From Helicobacter cetorum (lineage in GTDB: Bacteria > Campylobacterota > Campylobacteria > Campylobacterales > DZAY01), in contig DZAY01000001.1 in assembly GCA_022729735.1 (NCBI GenBank), forward strand, positions 1 to 64,000: DNA of 64,000 nucleotides, in the 5' to 3' direction. This document shows positions 1-10,343 of the stretch, one piece after another (positions within the stretch are counted from its first letter, which is position 1; the number at the start of each line of letters is the position of its first letter). The notes below the pieces were generated by a model. The model was not told the DNA's origin, did not search any database, and saw nothing but the letters and a program-made list of their open reading frames with translations. Both the position numbers and the translations under genes were made by a program.

Positions 1-3000
1 AATGTTTGTGATATTATTTTCACTTAAATTCACATCTATTAAGTTTAGTGTGAATGTTGTGAAAGTTGAGTTATTATAATCACTAAATTTCAAATGTGAT
101 AAATTTAAATCTACCGTAGAACTATAATTGCTTAATGTAACATAGTAGCTTGGTGAAGTTTCTATTTGTGTATTTGAAAAATTATAATACCAAGTTTGGT
201 TTCTATCTGAAATTAGTTTAAGATAATAATTTCCTGCTTCACTGAAATTTATATCAATATGAGTTAAATTTTGAGTTGAATTTTGCTCATAAAAGATATT
301 TCCCATCAAATCTATCAAAGCAATATCTGTAATATTTTTATCATTTTCAAAGAGATTAAAACTTAAATTATAATAACTTCTATTTGATAAATTTATATCT
401 TGAACTAAATAGTTTGTCCCATTTATCTCAAAACCATTGCCAATTTTATTTGGATAAAGTTTTTTATCTACAAAATTATAATACCAATCATAAGCACCTT
501 CAAATAATTTTATTGAAAAGTTGGTATCAAATATATTTGTAGCTTTTAGATATGAGCTATTTCCATCATGATAAATTGTATCAGTTGAATTCAAAGTATT
601 AAAAGTTATCATAGACAAGTTAAAATCATTTAAATTAATTAAATTTAACTTAATTGGAATACCATGAACACCATTTGTAGTTTCACCCAAAATTGATACA
701 TTATACTCATATAAACCATTATCATTTGCTGAATATAACATACCATTTGATGGATGAATAGCTAAATTATAAATATTTGAAACCATTGTATTTGGCTCTT
801 CATGTAGATTTACAAGATTAAAACTACTGTTTGATATATCAAAAACTTTTAAATTCAGCTGGTCTGCTTGAGTATCTCGTTTTATATAATTAACTGCTAA
901 TAATCCATTTGCTGATATTTGCATTTTTATATCTGTGCCAAAATATTCACTCGAAGTTGCTAAAAGAGTTGGATTTGTAATATTTGAAATATCATATAGT
1001 TTGAGGTCAAATACTCTCAAATCTGGATTTTGAACATCATTTCTCTCAACTGCTACAACTAATTTATTATCTTTATTAGCCAAAGCTATCTCATTTCCAC
1101 TTCCAATATCAATAAACGATGTGATATTATGTTCTATTATAGAGTTAATATCTGTTATATCATATGCAAATATATCTTGATAAGTAGTTACAAAAAGTGA
1201 ATTTCCATTACTACTTATAGTTGCATTTACAGGATAGTTTAATGGTGTTTGTTTAGAATTGATTAGTTTTAAATTTAGTGGATTTGTAGCATCAAAAAAC
1301 CATATAGAGTGATTATTATATCCACCAATTAGTGCTAATTTATTATTCTTATAAGCCATTTTTAAATCTAATTGTGAAGAGTCTATTAAAGTTTGGTTCC
1401 ACTCTCCCAAAACTCCAAGCGATAAGTTGTCTTCATAAAATGTTCTAACTCTAATTGTCGTTTCATAAGGCGAAACATTATAGTTTGTAACTTTTGAAGA
1501 TACAAATAGATATTTCCCAGCTACAACAATGTCTTGTATATACTCATTTTCAAGCGAATAAGTAAAATCTTCTAAACTTGTAATAATTCCATTCTCAAAC
1601 TTTGAACTATGAACCATTGCACTATAATTGACATCTTCACCATATCCAAATATTTTCATTCCATCATTACTAAATTTAACATTAAAATAGTTACTCAAGT
1701 TGTATGTAGATAATAATATATCACTATCTATAACAAAATTATCACCATATAAATTTATTGCCAATTCTAAACCATCATAATTTGTAAATTGAAATTCTTC
1801 TACACTTGTCATAGTTTCATATAATCTATTATCAAAAAAGTTGTACCAAAAACTTTTATTTGGAGTATTAAATTTGAGTGAAAAGTCTTGGTCTAAATTC
1901 ATAATTGGAAATGAGAGATTGTTTTCTCCATTTAATAAAACATTACTTCCATTAATTACAAAATTTTCACTATTTCCATCAGCTCCAATATAATAGATTG
2001 AAGTTATATTAAATTCAGACAGATTTAAATTTTGTAAAGTCAAACTTATTGTTGGAAGAACAATTTCAATATTTGATAAATCTATAAAAGGTGCATTAGT
2101 AATAGTCTCTTTAAAATCACTACTTCCATTATTTGCAATATTTAAAGTTCCATAAAAAAAGTTATACCAATATCTTGAACCATTTGCATCAAAGATAAGA
2201 GAAAAATTAGTATCAAAACTACTGCTATAAATTTTTAAAATATTAGAACCATTTGTTACATTAAAGTCAAACATATCATTATTTTCTGCAATATATTGAA
2301 CATTTGAAATATTCAACTCACTTTCATCAAAAGTTATATTTATATCAAATGGGTATGTTAAATTTCTAAGAGAAATATCTTTTGTATAATTTTGCGAATT
2401 TATCGTAGCTGTAATAGTGAAATTTGTATCAATTCCATCACTACTATATAAAATGTTATCACCATATAATATAGATGTCGCTAAGTTTGTTGAAAATATT
2501 GGAGTAGAAAAGTTATTATCTACAACTATTTTTGAGAAACTACTCACATCTTTTGAAGTATATATTTTATCACCATAAATTGTTGGAGCTGTATCTATCC
2601 AAGTTGCTCCACTTATAGTTGCATTATTTTCATTTATAGAGTAATCTCTTACAAGAGTTCCACTTCCATCGTTTAGTGGAAAATATGCAGTTAAATTTGC
2701 TTCATCACCTTTTAAGCTTGAATTCATAATTTTTTGGATTTCGGTTTGAGATAAAGTTTTGTCCCATAAAGATACTTCTGAAATCTTTCCACCAAAATAA
2801 CCAGCTCCCCAAGTTGATACACCAATAGAAACAACACCATTTCCTAAATAATTTGATGATGAAATAGCCGATTTTACTAATTGACCATTTTTAAATAATT
2901 TTCTCTCATTAGTAGAAACATCATATGTTCCACTCCAAAAAATCCAACGATTTGTTAAATTTTCATCTCCAACATATTGCATATTGTTATTATAAAACCC

Positions 3001-4749
3001 AAAATTAAAAGTTGTATCATTTTCAAAACCAGCATGTAATCCAGAATTATTTGCACCACTACCATGGCTTAAAAATGTATCTAAACTTGAATTACCTTCA
3101 CTAAAAACCCAAGCACTCCAAGAAAATGATTGATTTGCAAGGTTTATTGAAGTTGATGATTGAACCTTATCATTCACTCCATCAAAACTTAATCCATCTC
3201 CCAAAAAGTTTAATCTTGTAACATTTCCATCAATTACTCCATTATGATTATTGCTTGTAATATCTATAACTTTAGTTCCAACTCTCTCATCAAAGTTATA
3301 ATAAGCGACTAAACCTGTTTCATTACCGTCAAGTTGAGTGTTCATAGAAGCATTTATTTCAGCACTACTTCTTGCTACATTCCAAATTCTAACTTCATCG
3401 AGTGAGCCTTGAAAACCACTTATAATAGTTGCTACATTTGGTATTGATGGTTCTGTTGTATTGTTACCAACGGTATATGTAAGTGTCTTTTCCTCACCAT
3501 CTACATACATTTTCCAAATTCCACTAACTCTTGTAACTACTACATAATACCATCTATTTGCAACAATAGACTCATTCATAGTTCCTGCAATTTTTCCACC
3601 AGACCATAAATGAAGTCTATGGTCATTTGTAGCTTGTCTGTGAAGCATAATTCCATATCCAGCACTACTACCATTTAAAATAATTCCTTGTCCAGTTCCT
3701 GTATCGTTTCCATTCCAATTTAACCAAGTTTCAATAGTTATATTATCAAGCTGTGTTGTTACTGGAGCATTTGTAGATATTTTTCCACTTGTATCAAACT
3801 GCACTGCTCCACCGTGAGCTTTTAGTTTTATTGCAGGAGGTATAGTTCTCACACATCTATAATGGTGATTATTGGTTTTCATATCATTTCCAACACCACC
3901 AACATTGAAATTTATAGTTTTGCCTCTTGCTGTATCACTTTTATCAGTAGAAGATGTCCAATAGATATTTGATGAGGTATTTAAAAATGTAGGATTTATA
4001 GAGCTAAAAGAGTCATTATAATCTACAATGCTTTGCACTTCATTTAGATTTGGCAATCTCCAATCATCATAACCATCTAAAACTAAACCACTACAACCAA
4101 CAATACTATTTTGCCAAGTTGTGCTTGTATTATTATGGTCTATATTATCTTGCCACATTAATTTTGATACATTATCTATGACTACATTTCCAACTCTTTG
4201 AAATGAGTTTAAATTATCAAAATTATTTCCTCTAACACACCTTACATTATGTCCGTGAGTTTTATCATAATATGCTACATCACCATAAGCTGTATGAATT
4301 CCCCAAGCTGATGGAGTTGGGTCTGCAAAGCTAATCTCATTAGAACTCCAATAATAACCCCCAACTTTATTTTGAAAAGTTGCATTCATAGTAACAGTTT
4401 CATTAATTTCAAGTAGTGTTCTTAACTCATAAATTGTTGGTAATCGCCAATCAGTAAATCCACCAAGAGTTAAACCTTCGCAAGTTGTATTTGCATCAAT
4501 CCAAGTTGTAGATGTTGGAGTTGCAAGTGTATTATCATCTTGCCAAACCAAACCAGTTACATTATCTGTTACTACATTTAAATCAACATTTCTTGTATAA
4601 CTTCTAAATATTCCATTTTGATAATATCCATCATCACCACTTTCATACATCATATTTTGTGAAGTAGCTAAATTTCCAATATTCATTGTAGCATATGCAC
4701 TAACACAACCAATAGAAAGAGCTGTTAATATTTTGAATAACCTCTTCAT
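1..4749 (-). CDS. Large exported multidomain surface protein (DUF1566 + LamG + repeats), 3' end outside window
   Basis: Reading the minus strand from ATG at 4749 gives 1583 codons with no stop up to the window edge, so the gene is incomplete. A purine-rich AAAGGG lies just upstream of the start. Residues 1-21 look like a Sec signal peptide. Two DUF1566-like (Lcl C-terminal) domains follow at about 40-170 and 185-300; each has a WQD motif, a WRLP motif, a YYWSS or IYWTSS motif and a final RCVR. Two concanavalin/LamG-like domains lie at about 310-480 and 510-680. A region at about 1010-1340 reads like a beta-propeller (repeated VFDISN-type strands). A recurring module with the core WYYNF or WYNFF occurs near residues 861, 966, 1421 and 1521. 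The domain set suggests an adhesin or carbohydrate-binding surface protein; substrate unknown. Domain calls are from translation by eye. Confidence 0.85.
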   Translation of the reverse strand, partial: MKRLFKILTALSIGCVSAYATMNIGNLATSQNMMYESGDDGYYQNGIFRSYTRNVDLNVVTDNVTGLVWQDDNTLATPTSTTWIDANTTCEGLTLGGFTDWRLPTIYELRTLLEINETVTMNATFQNKVGGYYWSSNEISFADPTPSAWGIHTAYGDVAYYDKTHGHNVRCVRGNNFDNLNSFQRVGNVVIDNVSKLMWQDNIDHNNTSTTWQNSIVGCSGLVLDGYDDWRLPNLNEVQSIVDYNDSFSSINPTFLNTSSNIYWTSSTDKSDTARGKTINFNVGGVGNDMKTNNHHYRCVRTIPPAIKLKAHGGAVQFDTSGKISTNAPVTTQLDNITIETWLNWNGNDTGTGQGIILNGSSAGYGIMLHRQATNDHRLHLWSGGKIAGTMNESIVANRWYYVVVTRVSGIWKMYVDGEEKTLTYTVGNNTTEPSIPNVATIISGFQGSLDEVRIWNVARSSAEINASMNTQLDGNETGLVAYYNFDERVGTKVIDITSNNHNGVIDGNVTRLNFLGDGLSFDGVNDKVQSSTSINLANQSFSWSAWVFSEGNSSLDTFLSHGSGANNSGLHAGFENDTTFNFGFYNNNMQYVGDENLTNRWIFWSGTYDVSTNERKLFKNGQLVKSAISSSNYLGNGVVSIGVSTWGAGYFGGKISEVSLWDKTLSQTEIQKIMNSSLKGDEANLTAYFPLNDGSGTLVRDYSINENNATISGATWIDTAPTIYGDKIYTSKDVSSFSKIVVDNNFSTPIFSTNLATSILYGDNILYSSDGIDTNFTITATINSQNYTKDISLRNLTYPFDINITFDESELNISNVQYIAENNDMFDFNVTNGSNILKIYSSSFDTNFSLIFDANGSRYWYNFFYGTLNIANNGSSDFKETITNAPFIDLSNIEIVLPTISLTLQNLNLSEFNITSIYYIGADGNSENFVINGSNVLLNGENNLSFPIMNLDQDFSLKFNTPNKSFWYNFFDNRLYETMTSVEEFQFTNYDGLELAINLYGDNFVIDSDILLSTYNLSNYFNVKFSNDGMKIFGYGEDVNYSAMVHSSKFENGIITSLEDFTYSLENEYIQDIVVAGKYLFVSSKVTNYNVSPYETTIRVRTFYEDNLSLGVLGEWNQTLIDSSQLDLKMAYKNNKLALIGGYNNHSIWFFDATNPLNLKLINSKQTPLNYPVNATISSNGNSLFVTTYQDIFAYDITDINSIIEHNITSFIDIGSGNEIALANKDNKLVVAVERNDVQNPDLRVFDLKLYDISNITNPTLLATSSEYFGTDIKMQISANGLLAVNYIKRDTQADQLNLKVFDISNSSFNLVNLHEEPNTMVSNIYNLAIHPSNGMLYSANDNGLYEYNVSILGETTNGVHGIPIKLNLINLNDFNLSMITFNTLNSTDTIYHDGNSSYLKATNIFDTNFSIKLFEGAYDWYYNFVDKKLYPNKIGNGFEINGTNYLVQDINLSNRSYYNLSFNLFENDKNITDIALIDLMGNIFYEQNSTQNLTHIDINFSEAGNYYLKLISDRNQTWYYNFSNTQIETSPSYYVTLSNYSSTVDLNLSHLKFSDYNNSTFTTFTLNLIDVNLSENNITNI

Positions 4750-4925
4750 TTTTTTACCCTTTTACTATATTCAATAACTAATTTTACAATTTTATTATTT
4801 ACCAAAAATAAAATATGTTCAATTTAGATTGAGTTTTAATAGTAATAAAAGTTTAGATTACATTTTGAACTATTTTTTCAGATATTTTTGATTGATTTAT
4901 ATTAATTTCAATGCCAAATTTTTTT

Positions 4926-6770
4926 TCACCCAAAGTTTATAGGGTCAATATCTATATCACAATTTAACTCTCTAATTGAGTGGAGAGCTTTTAAAAGAGG
5001 GTTTATCTTATTTGATTTGAGTAAAATTTGAAATCTATATCGATTTAAAATTTTAGAAATAGAAGCTTCGCCATAACCAACAATTTCAACATCAAAATTT
5101 TTAATAATTTCCAAAGCTTTTTCCATCTCAATTTCACATTTTTGGATACTATTTGAGCTAAATATTGCTCTTGCAAATCTGCTAAATGGTGGATAGTTTA
5201 GAGCTTTTCGCTCATTTAACTCATCTTCTATAAATTTATCATATTTACCTATATAACTTTTAAAAAAATCTAAATTAGTAGTTTGAATAATAACTTCTCC
5301 ACTTCCTTTTCTTCCACTTCTACCTGCTACTTGAGTTACAAGTGCCATAGCTCTCTCTTTTGCTCTAAAATCTGGCATAAAATATATGTAATCAATTCCC
5401 ATAATAATAGAGAGTGCGACATTATGATAATTATGCCCTTTGGATAACATTTGTGTGCCAACTAATATATCTATTTTATGGTTATTAAAATCATTCAAAA
5501 CTTTTTCTAATTTATTTTGAGTTGTTATTTCATCTCTGTCAAATTTTTTAATAACTACATTTTTATCTAATAGCTCTTCTAATGCACTAACAAGTTCTGC
5601 CGTTCCAAATTTATCACTACTAAATCCATTCTCACTTTCACAATTTGGACACTTTTTAGAAATATTTTGAAAATATCCACAATAGTGGCATTTAGCTATT
5701 TTATCATTTTTGTGAAGAGTTAAACTAATTGAACAGTTAGGACATTCTAATACTTTTTTACAATCAATACATGAAATATATTTAAAATTTCCTCTAACAG
5801 GAATAAATATAATTATCTGCTTTTTATTAAGTAGAGCATGTTCTATATGGTTAATAATTTTAATTGAAAGTTTTGGTTGTGAGTTTTCAAAAATTATATT
5901 TTTAGAAGTTTTAAAAAAGCTACCTTCTAATCTAAAATGTGGAATTTTGTGGTAACTATTTAGTGATGGTGTGGCACTTATTAAAACTGTCTTAATATCA
6001 AATTTATCTGATATAAAAATTGATAAATCTTTTGCATTTATTCGTGGTTTTAAGCTACTTTTGTAAGCATCATCATGCTCTTCATCAACAACAACCAAAG
6101 CTAAATTTTGCATTGGTAAAAATAGTGCAGACCTTGCTCCAGCAACAACTCTAACTTTTCCACTATTTATATCTTTTAATATCTGCTCTTTCTGTTTTGG
6201 TTTTACTTTTGAGTGCCAAATTGCAACTAAATCTCCAAAATGTATTCTTAATCTCTCTTCCATTTGTGGAGTTAATGAAATTTCAGGCATTAAAATTATT
6301 GAACTTTGAGAATTTTCTATAACCTCTTTTACATAATAAAAAAATAGTTCTGTTTTACCACTTGCTGTGTCTCCAAAAATTAGTGATGTTTTGTGTGATT
6401 TTATAAATTCTAAAGCCTCTTTTTGTGGAGCTGATAACTCTATATTAAAATTTAATAAACATATTTTTTCTAAATTTAATCTATCTTTATAAAAATAAAA
6501 TAGTCCAAAAGCTTCACCAATTGAACAAACATAATAGTTTGAAATAAATTTAGCTATTTCAAAAGCTCTATTATCTAATTTATAACCACTATCTTTAAGC
6601 TCTTTGCACTCAAAATTTGGTTTAATAACCTCTTTTAAGACAATAGCACCAACTTCTCTATTTCTTAAATCTACTATGACTTTACTAAATATATCAACTT
6701 TTATATCTGATTTGTATGTAAGTGGAGAAAGAGGAGAGTCTAAAATGGCAACTTCATAAAAAAACTCCAT
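4926..6770 (-). CDS. priA: Primosomal replication restart helicase PriA
   Basis: A 614-residue superfamily 2 helicase that reloads the replisome at stalled forks. Visible features are a short N-terminal DNA-binding region (about 1-105), Walker A GDTASGKT at 133-140, the DEEH box at 228-231, and eight zinc-binding cysteines (333, 336, 342, 345, 360, 363, 373, 376) inserted between the helicase lobes. The helicase C-terminal motif around QVAGRSGR is present. It is shorter than the roughly 730-residue E. coli enzyme, as is usual in Campylobacterota. The start codon abuts the stop of the small gene before it, so it is the last gene of a three-gene operon reading away from uvrB. Confidence 0.97.
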   Translation of the reverse strand: MEFFYEVAILDSPLSPLTYKSDIKVDIFSKVIVDLRNREVGAIVLKEVIKPNFECKELKDSGYKLDNRAFEIAKFISNYYVCSIGEAFGLFYFYKDRLNLEKICLLNFNIELSAPQKEALEFIKSHKTSLIFGDTASGKTELFFYYVKEVIENSQSSIILMPEISLTPQMEERLRIHFGDLVAIWHSKVKPKQKEQILKDINSGKVRVVAGARSALFLPMQNLALVVVDEEHDDAYKSSLKPRINAKDLSIFISDKFDIKTVLISATPSLNSYHKIPHFRLEGSFFKTSKNIIFENSQPKLSIKIINHIEHALLNKKQIIIFIPVRGNFKYISCIDCKKVLECPNCSISLTLHKNDKIAKCHYCGYFQNISKKCPNCESENGFSSDKFGTAELVSALEELLDKNVVIKKFDRDEITTQNKLEKVLNDFNNHKIDILVGTQMLSKGHNYHNVALSIIMGIDYIYFMPDFRAKERAMALVTQVAGRSGRKGSGEVIIQTTNLDFFKSYIGKYDKFIEDELNERKALNYPPFSRFARAIFSSNSIQKCEIEMEKALEIIKNFDVEIVGYGEASISKILNRYRFQILLKSNKINPLLKALHSIRELNCDIDIDPINFG

Positions 6771-6991
6771 CAGACTCTTTCTAATTTTTCAACAATCGCT
6801 TGTAACTCTTTCTTCATCTTTACAATTTCGTGCGATTTTTTAAAATAACCAAGTAGAAGATTTTTTATATCATTATCACCTTCAAGTGAAAAAACACCAT
6901 CAATAGCCTCTTTTTTTAAATCTTCATACTCTTCATCTTCAAAACTAAGAGTATATAACTTATCTGCAATGGAAATAGTTAGTTTTTTCAT
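6770..6991 (-). CDS. Small conserved-type protein between coiled-coil gene and priA (possibly ZapA-like)
   Basis: A 73-residue protein with a predicted beta-strand start (KKLTISIADKLYTLSF) followed by acidic and then basic helices. The start ATG at 6991 follows the preceding gene by 7 bases and its stop overlaps the priA start, so it is translated as part of the operon. The N-terminal strand and following helices loosely resemble the ZapA division-protein fold, and its partner is a coiled-coil protein of ZapB size, but no diagnostic motif is visible. The reading frame is supported by operon spacing and by charged, non-random composition. Function is not assigned. Confidence 0.7.
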   Translation of the reverse strand: MKKLTISIADKLYTLSFEDEEYEDLKKEAIDGVFSLEGDNDIKNLLLGYFKKSHEIVKMKKELQAIVEKLERV

Positions 6992-6998
6992 AAATTAA

Positions 6999-7235
6999 CT
7001 ATCTACCAAGCACAGCTTCAATTCTTTTTAATATCTCTTCAAACTCCATATTTTTGATACCTAAATCTTCTTCTAACTTTCTTATATACTCATTTTTGCC
7101 TTCTTCTTGAGCTTTTAGAGTTACAACTTCTTCTCTTAAACTCTGATTTTCATTGCTCAAATTATCAACTTTTTGAACCAACTCATTCATCTTCTCATTT
7201 ATTCTATCAAATAGCGATTGACTTCCATTTTCCAT
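6999..7235 (-). CDS. Small coiled-coil protein (ZapB-like size), first gene of the priA operon
   Basis: A 78-residue protein that is almost entirely a heptad-patterned coiled coil, rich in Glu, Lys, Asn and Leu, with no cysteine, membrane segment or signal peptide. ATG at 7235 is preceded by an AAAGGG-type ribosome-binding site. It is the first gene of the minus operon and diverges from uvrB over a 64-base intergenic space. Size and coiled-coil nature resemble ZapB-type division proteins, which bind ZapA. That pairing with the next gene is only an inference; it could equally be a generic dimeric coiled-coil scaffold. Confidence 0.7.
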   Translation of the reverse strand: MENGSQSLFDRINEKMNELVQKVDNLSNENQSLREEVVTLKAQEEGKNEYIRKLEEDLGIKNMEFEEILKRIEAVLGR

Positions 7236-7299
7236 TTTTTACCCTTTTCAAATATTAGTTTGGGGATAATTTTAGCAATTTTTTATTAAAAGGTAGATA

Positions 7300-9267
7300 A
7301 TGTTTAAATTAAGTAGCCCATATAGTGAAGCAGGAGACCAAAAAGAAGCAATAAATATACTTTCAAATTCAATAAATAACGGTAATAGATACCAAACTTT
7401 AATTGGTGTTACAGGAAGTGGAAAAACTTTTACAATGGCAAAAATTATTGAAAAGGTATCAAAACCAACACTAATTATGACACACAATAAAACATTAGCA
7501 TCGCAACTTTATAGTGAATTTAAAAGCTTTTTTCCAAATAATCATGTTGAATATTTTATTAGCCATTTTGATTATTATCAACCAGAAGCATATATTCCAA
7601 GACAAGATTTGTTTATTGACAAAGATAGCTCAATCAACTCTGAATTAGAGCGATTAAGATTGTCTGCAACTGCATCAATTATTTCACAAAAAGATGTAAT
7701 TGTTGTAGCTTCTGTATCTGCAAATTATGGTTTGGGAAATCCTTTGGAGTATAAAGAGATGGTTTTAATTTTGAATATTTCTCAAAAAATATCACAAAAT
7801 AGTTTGCTTTCACGAATAGTTGATATGGGATATAGTAGAGATGATAACTTTTTTGATAGAGGAAATTTCAGACTTATTTCAGGAGATGTGATAGATATAT
7901 ATCCAGCTTATCTGTCTGATGAGGTTTTGAGAATTGAATTTTTTGGTGATGAGATAGAGCAACTTTATACAATAGATTATCTTACAAATAAAAAAATAAG
8001 AGATTTAAAAAACTTTACACTATTTGCAACAAATAACTTTATAGTTGGAGAAGAGAGACTAAAAGATGCTATTAAGAATATAAATTTAGAGTTAGAAGAG
8101 CGATTGGAATTCTTTAGAAATGAAGATAGAATAGTTGAATTTAATCGTCTTAAACAGCGAACAGAGTTTGATTTAGAAATGATTGAAGCAACAGGAATTT
8201 GCAAAGGAATAGAAAACTATGCAAGACATTTAACAGGTAAAAAAGCAGGAGAAACACCATACTCATTGCTTGATTATTTTGAGTTAATTCATAAAGATTA
8301 TTTGATAATTATAGATGAGAGTCATGTTTCACTCCCGCAATTTAGAGGAATGTATGAAGGTGATAAAAGTCGAAAAAGTGTATTAGTTGAGTATGGATTT
8401 AGACTTCCAAGTGCTTTAGATAATCGTCCATTAAAATTTGATGAATTTATAAATAAAGCTCCAGCTTATCTATTTGTATCAGCAACTCCAGCAGAGTTTG
8501 AGATGAAAACTTCAACTATATTTGCAGAACAATTAATTCGTCCAACAGGACTATTAGACCCAGAAATTGAAATAATAGATAGCACTTATCAAGTTGAAAA
8601 ACTATTTGACAAAGCAAAAGATGTAATAAATCGAGGTGAGCGAATTTTAGTAACTGTATTAACTAAAAAAATGGCAGAAGAGTTATCAAAATACTATTTA
8701 GATTTGGGTATAAAAGTTAAATATATGCACTCTGAAATTGATACAATTGAGCGAAATCAGATAATTAGAGCTTTACGAATTGGTGAATTTGATATGTTAA
8801 TTGGTATAAATTTGCTTAGAGAAGGTTTAGATTTGCCAGAAGTTAGCTTAGTTGCGATTTTAGATACTGATAAAGAAGGATTTTTACGAAGTGAAACATC
8901 ATTAATTCAGACAATGGGAAGAGGTGCAAGGAATGTGAATGGTAAAGTTTTACTATTTGCAAAAAAAATTACAAACTCAATGCAAAGAGCAATAGATGTT
9001 ACAAATTATAGGAGAGCAAAACAGCAAGAATATAATAGAGTTCATAATATTACTCCAACAAGCACAACAAGAAAACTTGATGAAGATTTAAAACATGAAG
9101 ATGAATTTAACAAATTAAAATTAAAAAAATTAAATAAAATACCAAAAAGTGAAAGAGCATCTATTATAAAAGAGCTAACTCAAAAGATGATAACTGCTTC
9201 TAAAAATCTTAATTTTGAAGATGCAATTAGATACAGAGATGAGATAGAAAAAATTAAAAACTCATAA
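7300..9267 (+). CDS. uvrB: Excinuclease ABC subunit UvrB
   Basis: A 655-residue nucleotide-excision repair helicase subunit, which verifies damage with UvrA and recruits UvrC. Walker A GVTGSGKT lies at 36-43. The strand-separating beta-hairpin region (around [14 protein letters not shown]) follows near residues 90-110. The helicase motif VSATPAEFE is seen mid-protein, and QTMGRGARN is the motif VI region. The C-terminal UVR domain ends with a helical hairpin containing [11 protein letters not shown], the UvrC-interaction element. ATG at 7300 is preceded by AAAAGG. It is divergent from the priA operon and full length for the family. Confidence 0.98.
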   Translation: MFKLSSPYSEAGDQKEAINILSNSINNGNRYQTLIGVTGSGKTFTMAKIIEKVSKPTLIMTHNKTLASQLYSEFKSFFPNNHVEYFISHFDYYQPEAYIPRQDLFIDKDSSINSELERLRLSATASIISQKDVIVVASVSANYGLGNPLEYKEMVLILNISQKISQNSLLSRIVDMGYSRDDNFFDRGNFRLISGDVIDIYPAYLSDEVLRIEFFGDEIEQLYTIDYLTNKKIRDLKNFTLFATNNFIVGEERLKDAIKNINLELEERLEFFRNEDRIVEFNRLKQRTEFDLEMIEATGICKGIENYARHLTGKKAGETPYSLLDYFELIHKDYLIIIDESHVSLPQFRGMYEGDKSRKSVLVEYGFRLPSALDNRPLKFDEFINKAPAYLFVSATPAEFEMKTSTIFAEQLIRPTGLLDPEIEIIDSTYQVEKLFDKAKDVINRGERILVTVLTKKMAEELSKYYLDLGIKVKYMHSEIDTIERNQIIRALRIGEFDMLIGINLLREGLDLPEVSLVAILDTDKEGFLRSETSLIQTMGRGARNVNGKVLLFAKKITNSMQRAIDVTNYRRAKQQEYNRVHNITPTSTTRKLDEDLKHEDEFNKLKLKKLNKIPKSERASIIKELTQKMITASKNLNFEDAIRYRDEIEKIKNS

Positions 9268-9293
9268 CTTATAATCTTTTATTTATAAAGTGT

Positions 9294-9299
9294 TATAAT
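9294..9299 (+). promoter_or_regulatory. Candidate -10 box upstream of the YeiH-type transporter
   Basis: TATAAT in the short space between the uvrB stop and the transporter start, 30 bases before the ATG. No clear -35 is visible; Campylobacterota sigma-70 promoters often lack one. A second TATAAT-like string overlaps the uvrB stop region. Confidence 0.45.
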
Positions 9300-9329
9300 T
9301 TTGTATTAATTTTATGTTAAAGGATTATT

Positions 9330-10343
9330 ATGTTTTCTAAAGAACAGAGAGCAAATACATTTAGTGGAATATGGTTTGTAGCACTTTTTGCTATGGCTTC
9401 AACATATATTTCCGAGTTCGCAATATTTCAACAAATGGGAATTAGTCCATTAATTATTGGCATATTGCTTGGAATGGCTTATGGTAACACTTTGCGAAAT
9501 AGATTACCAAAAGAGTGGGTTGGTGGAATAGTTTTTTCAACTAAACAAATTTTAAGAACTGCTATTGTGCTTTTTGGCTTTAGAGTTACATTTAATCAAA
9601 TTATTGATGTTGGAATTGCTGGAATTATAGTTGATGCTATTATGGTTGTAACTGTATTTGTATTTGGCTCATATATTGGAATTAAACTTCTTAAAATGGA
9701 TAGAGATACAGCAATGCTTACAAGCTCTGGAGCTTCTATTTGTGGAGCTGCTGCAGTTTTGGCAACTGATAGTGTATTAAAAGCAGAGTCTCATAAAGTG
9801 GCTGTTGCTGTTGCTACTGTTGTAATTTTTGGAACAATTGCTATGTTTTTATATCCAATTATGTTTAAGATGGGATTTTTAGGATTAGATGAAAAAGCAT
9901 TTGGAATATATATTGGAGCAACTGTGCATGAAGTAGCTCATGTTGTTGCATCTGGTGGAGCGATTAGTCCTGTTGTTGCTGAAAGTTCTATAATTGTAAA
10001 AATGGCAAGAGTGATGCTCATGGCTCCATTTTTAATAATATTAGGTTACTATTTATCAAAAACAGCCAATACAAATTCACAAACTAAAATATTAATTCCA
10101 TGGTTTGCCGTTATGTTTGTTGTAGTTGCAGGATTTAATACACTTGATTTATTGCCAAAAGATATAATTTCAGTAATAAATCAAATTGATACATTTATGC
10201 TAACTATGGCAATGTGTGCCTTGGGAATGGAGAGTAACTTTGCTAAATTTAAAAATCTTGGAATGAAGCCATTTTATTTAGCTGGAATTCTATTTATTTG
10301 GTTATTAGTTGGTGGATATTTTATTACAACTCTATTTGTTTAA
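9330..10343 (+). CDS. YeiH-family putative sulfate/anion exporter, integral membrane protein
   Basis: A 337-residue polytopic membrane protein of the YeiH / UPF0324 family (putative sulfate exporter family). About ten hydrophobic segments are visible. Family hallmarks include the region SGASICGAAAVLA near residue 130 and the conserved HEVAHVVASGGAIS segment near residue 200. The stop codon overlaps the first base of the tilS start, so the two genes are translationally linked. In sulfur-metabolising Campylobacterota such transporters may export sulfate or related oxyanions; the transported ion is not evident from sequence. Confidence 0.85.
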   Translation: MFSKEQRANTFSGIWFVALFAMASTYISEFAIFQQMGISPLIIGILLGMAYGNTLRNRLPKEWVGGIVFSTKQILRTAIVLFGFRVTFNQIIDVGIAGIIVDAIMVVTVFVFGSYIGIKLLKMDRDTAMLTSSGASICGAAAVLATDSVLKAESHKVAVAVATVVIFGTIAMFLYPIMFKMGFLGLDEKAFGIYIGATVHEVAHVVASGGAISPVVAESSIIVKMARVMLMAPFLIILGYYLSKTANTNSQTKILIPWFAVMFVVVAGFNTLDLLPKDIISVINQIDTFMLTMAMCALGMESNFAKFKNLGMKPFYLAGILFIWLLVGGYFITTLFV

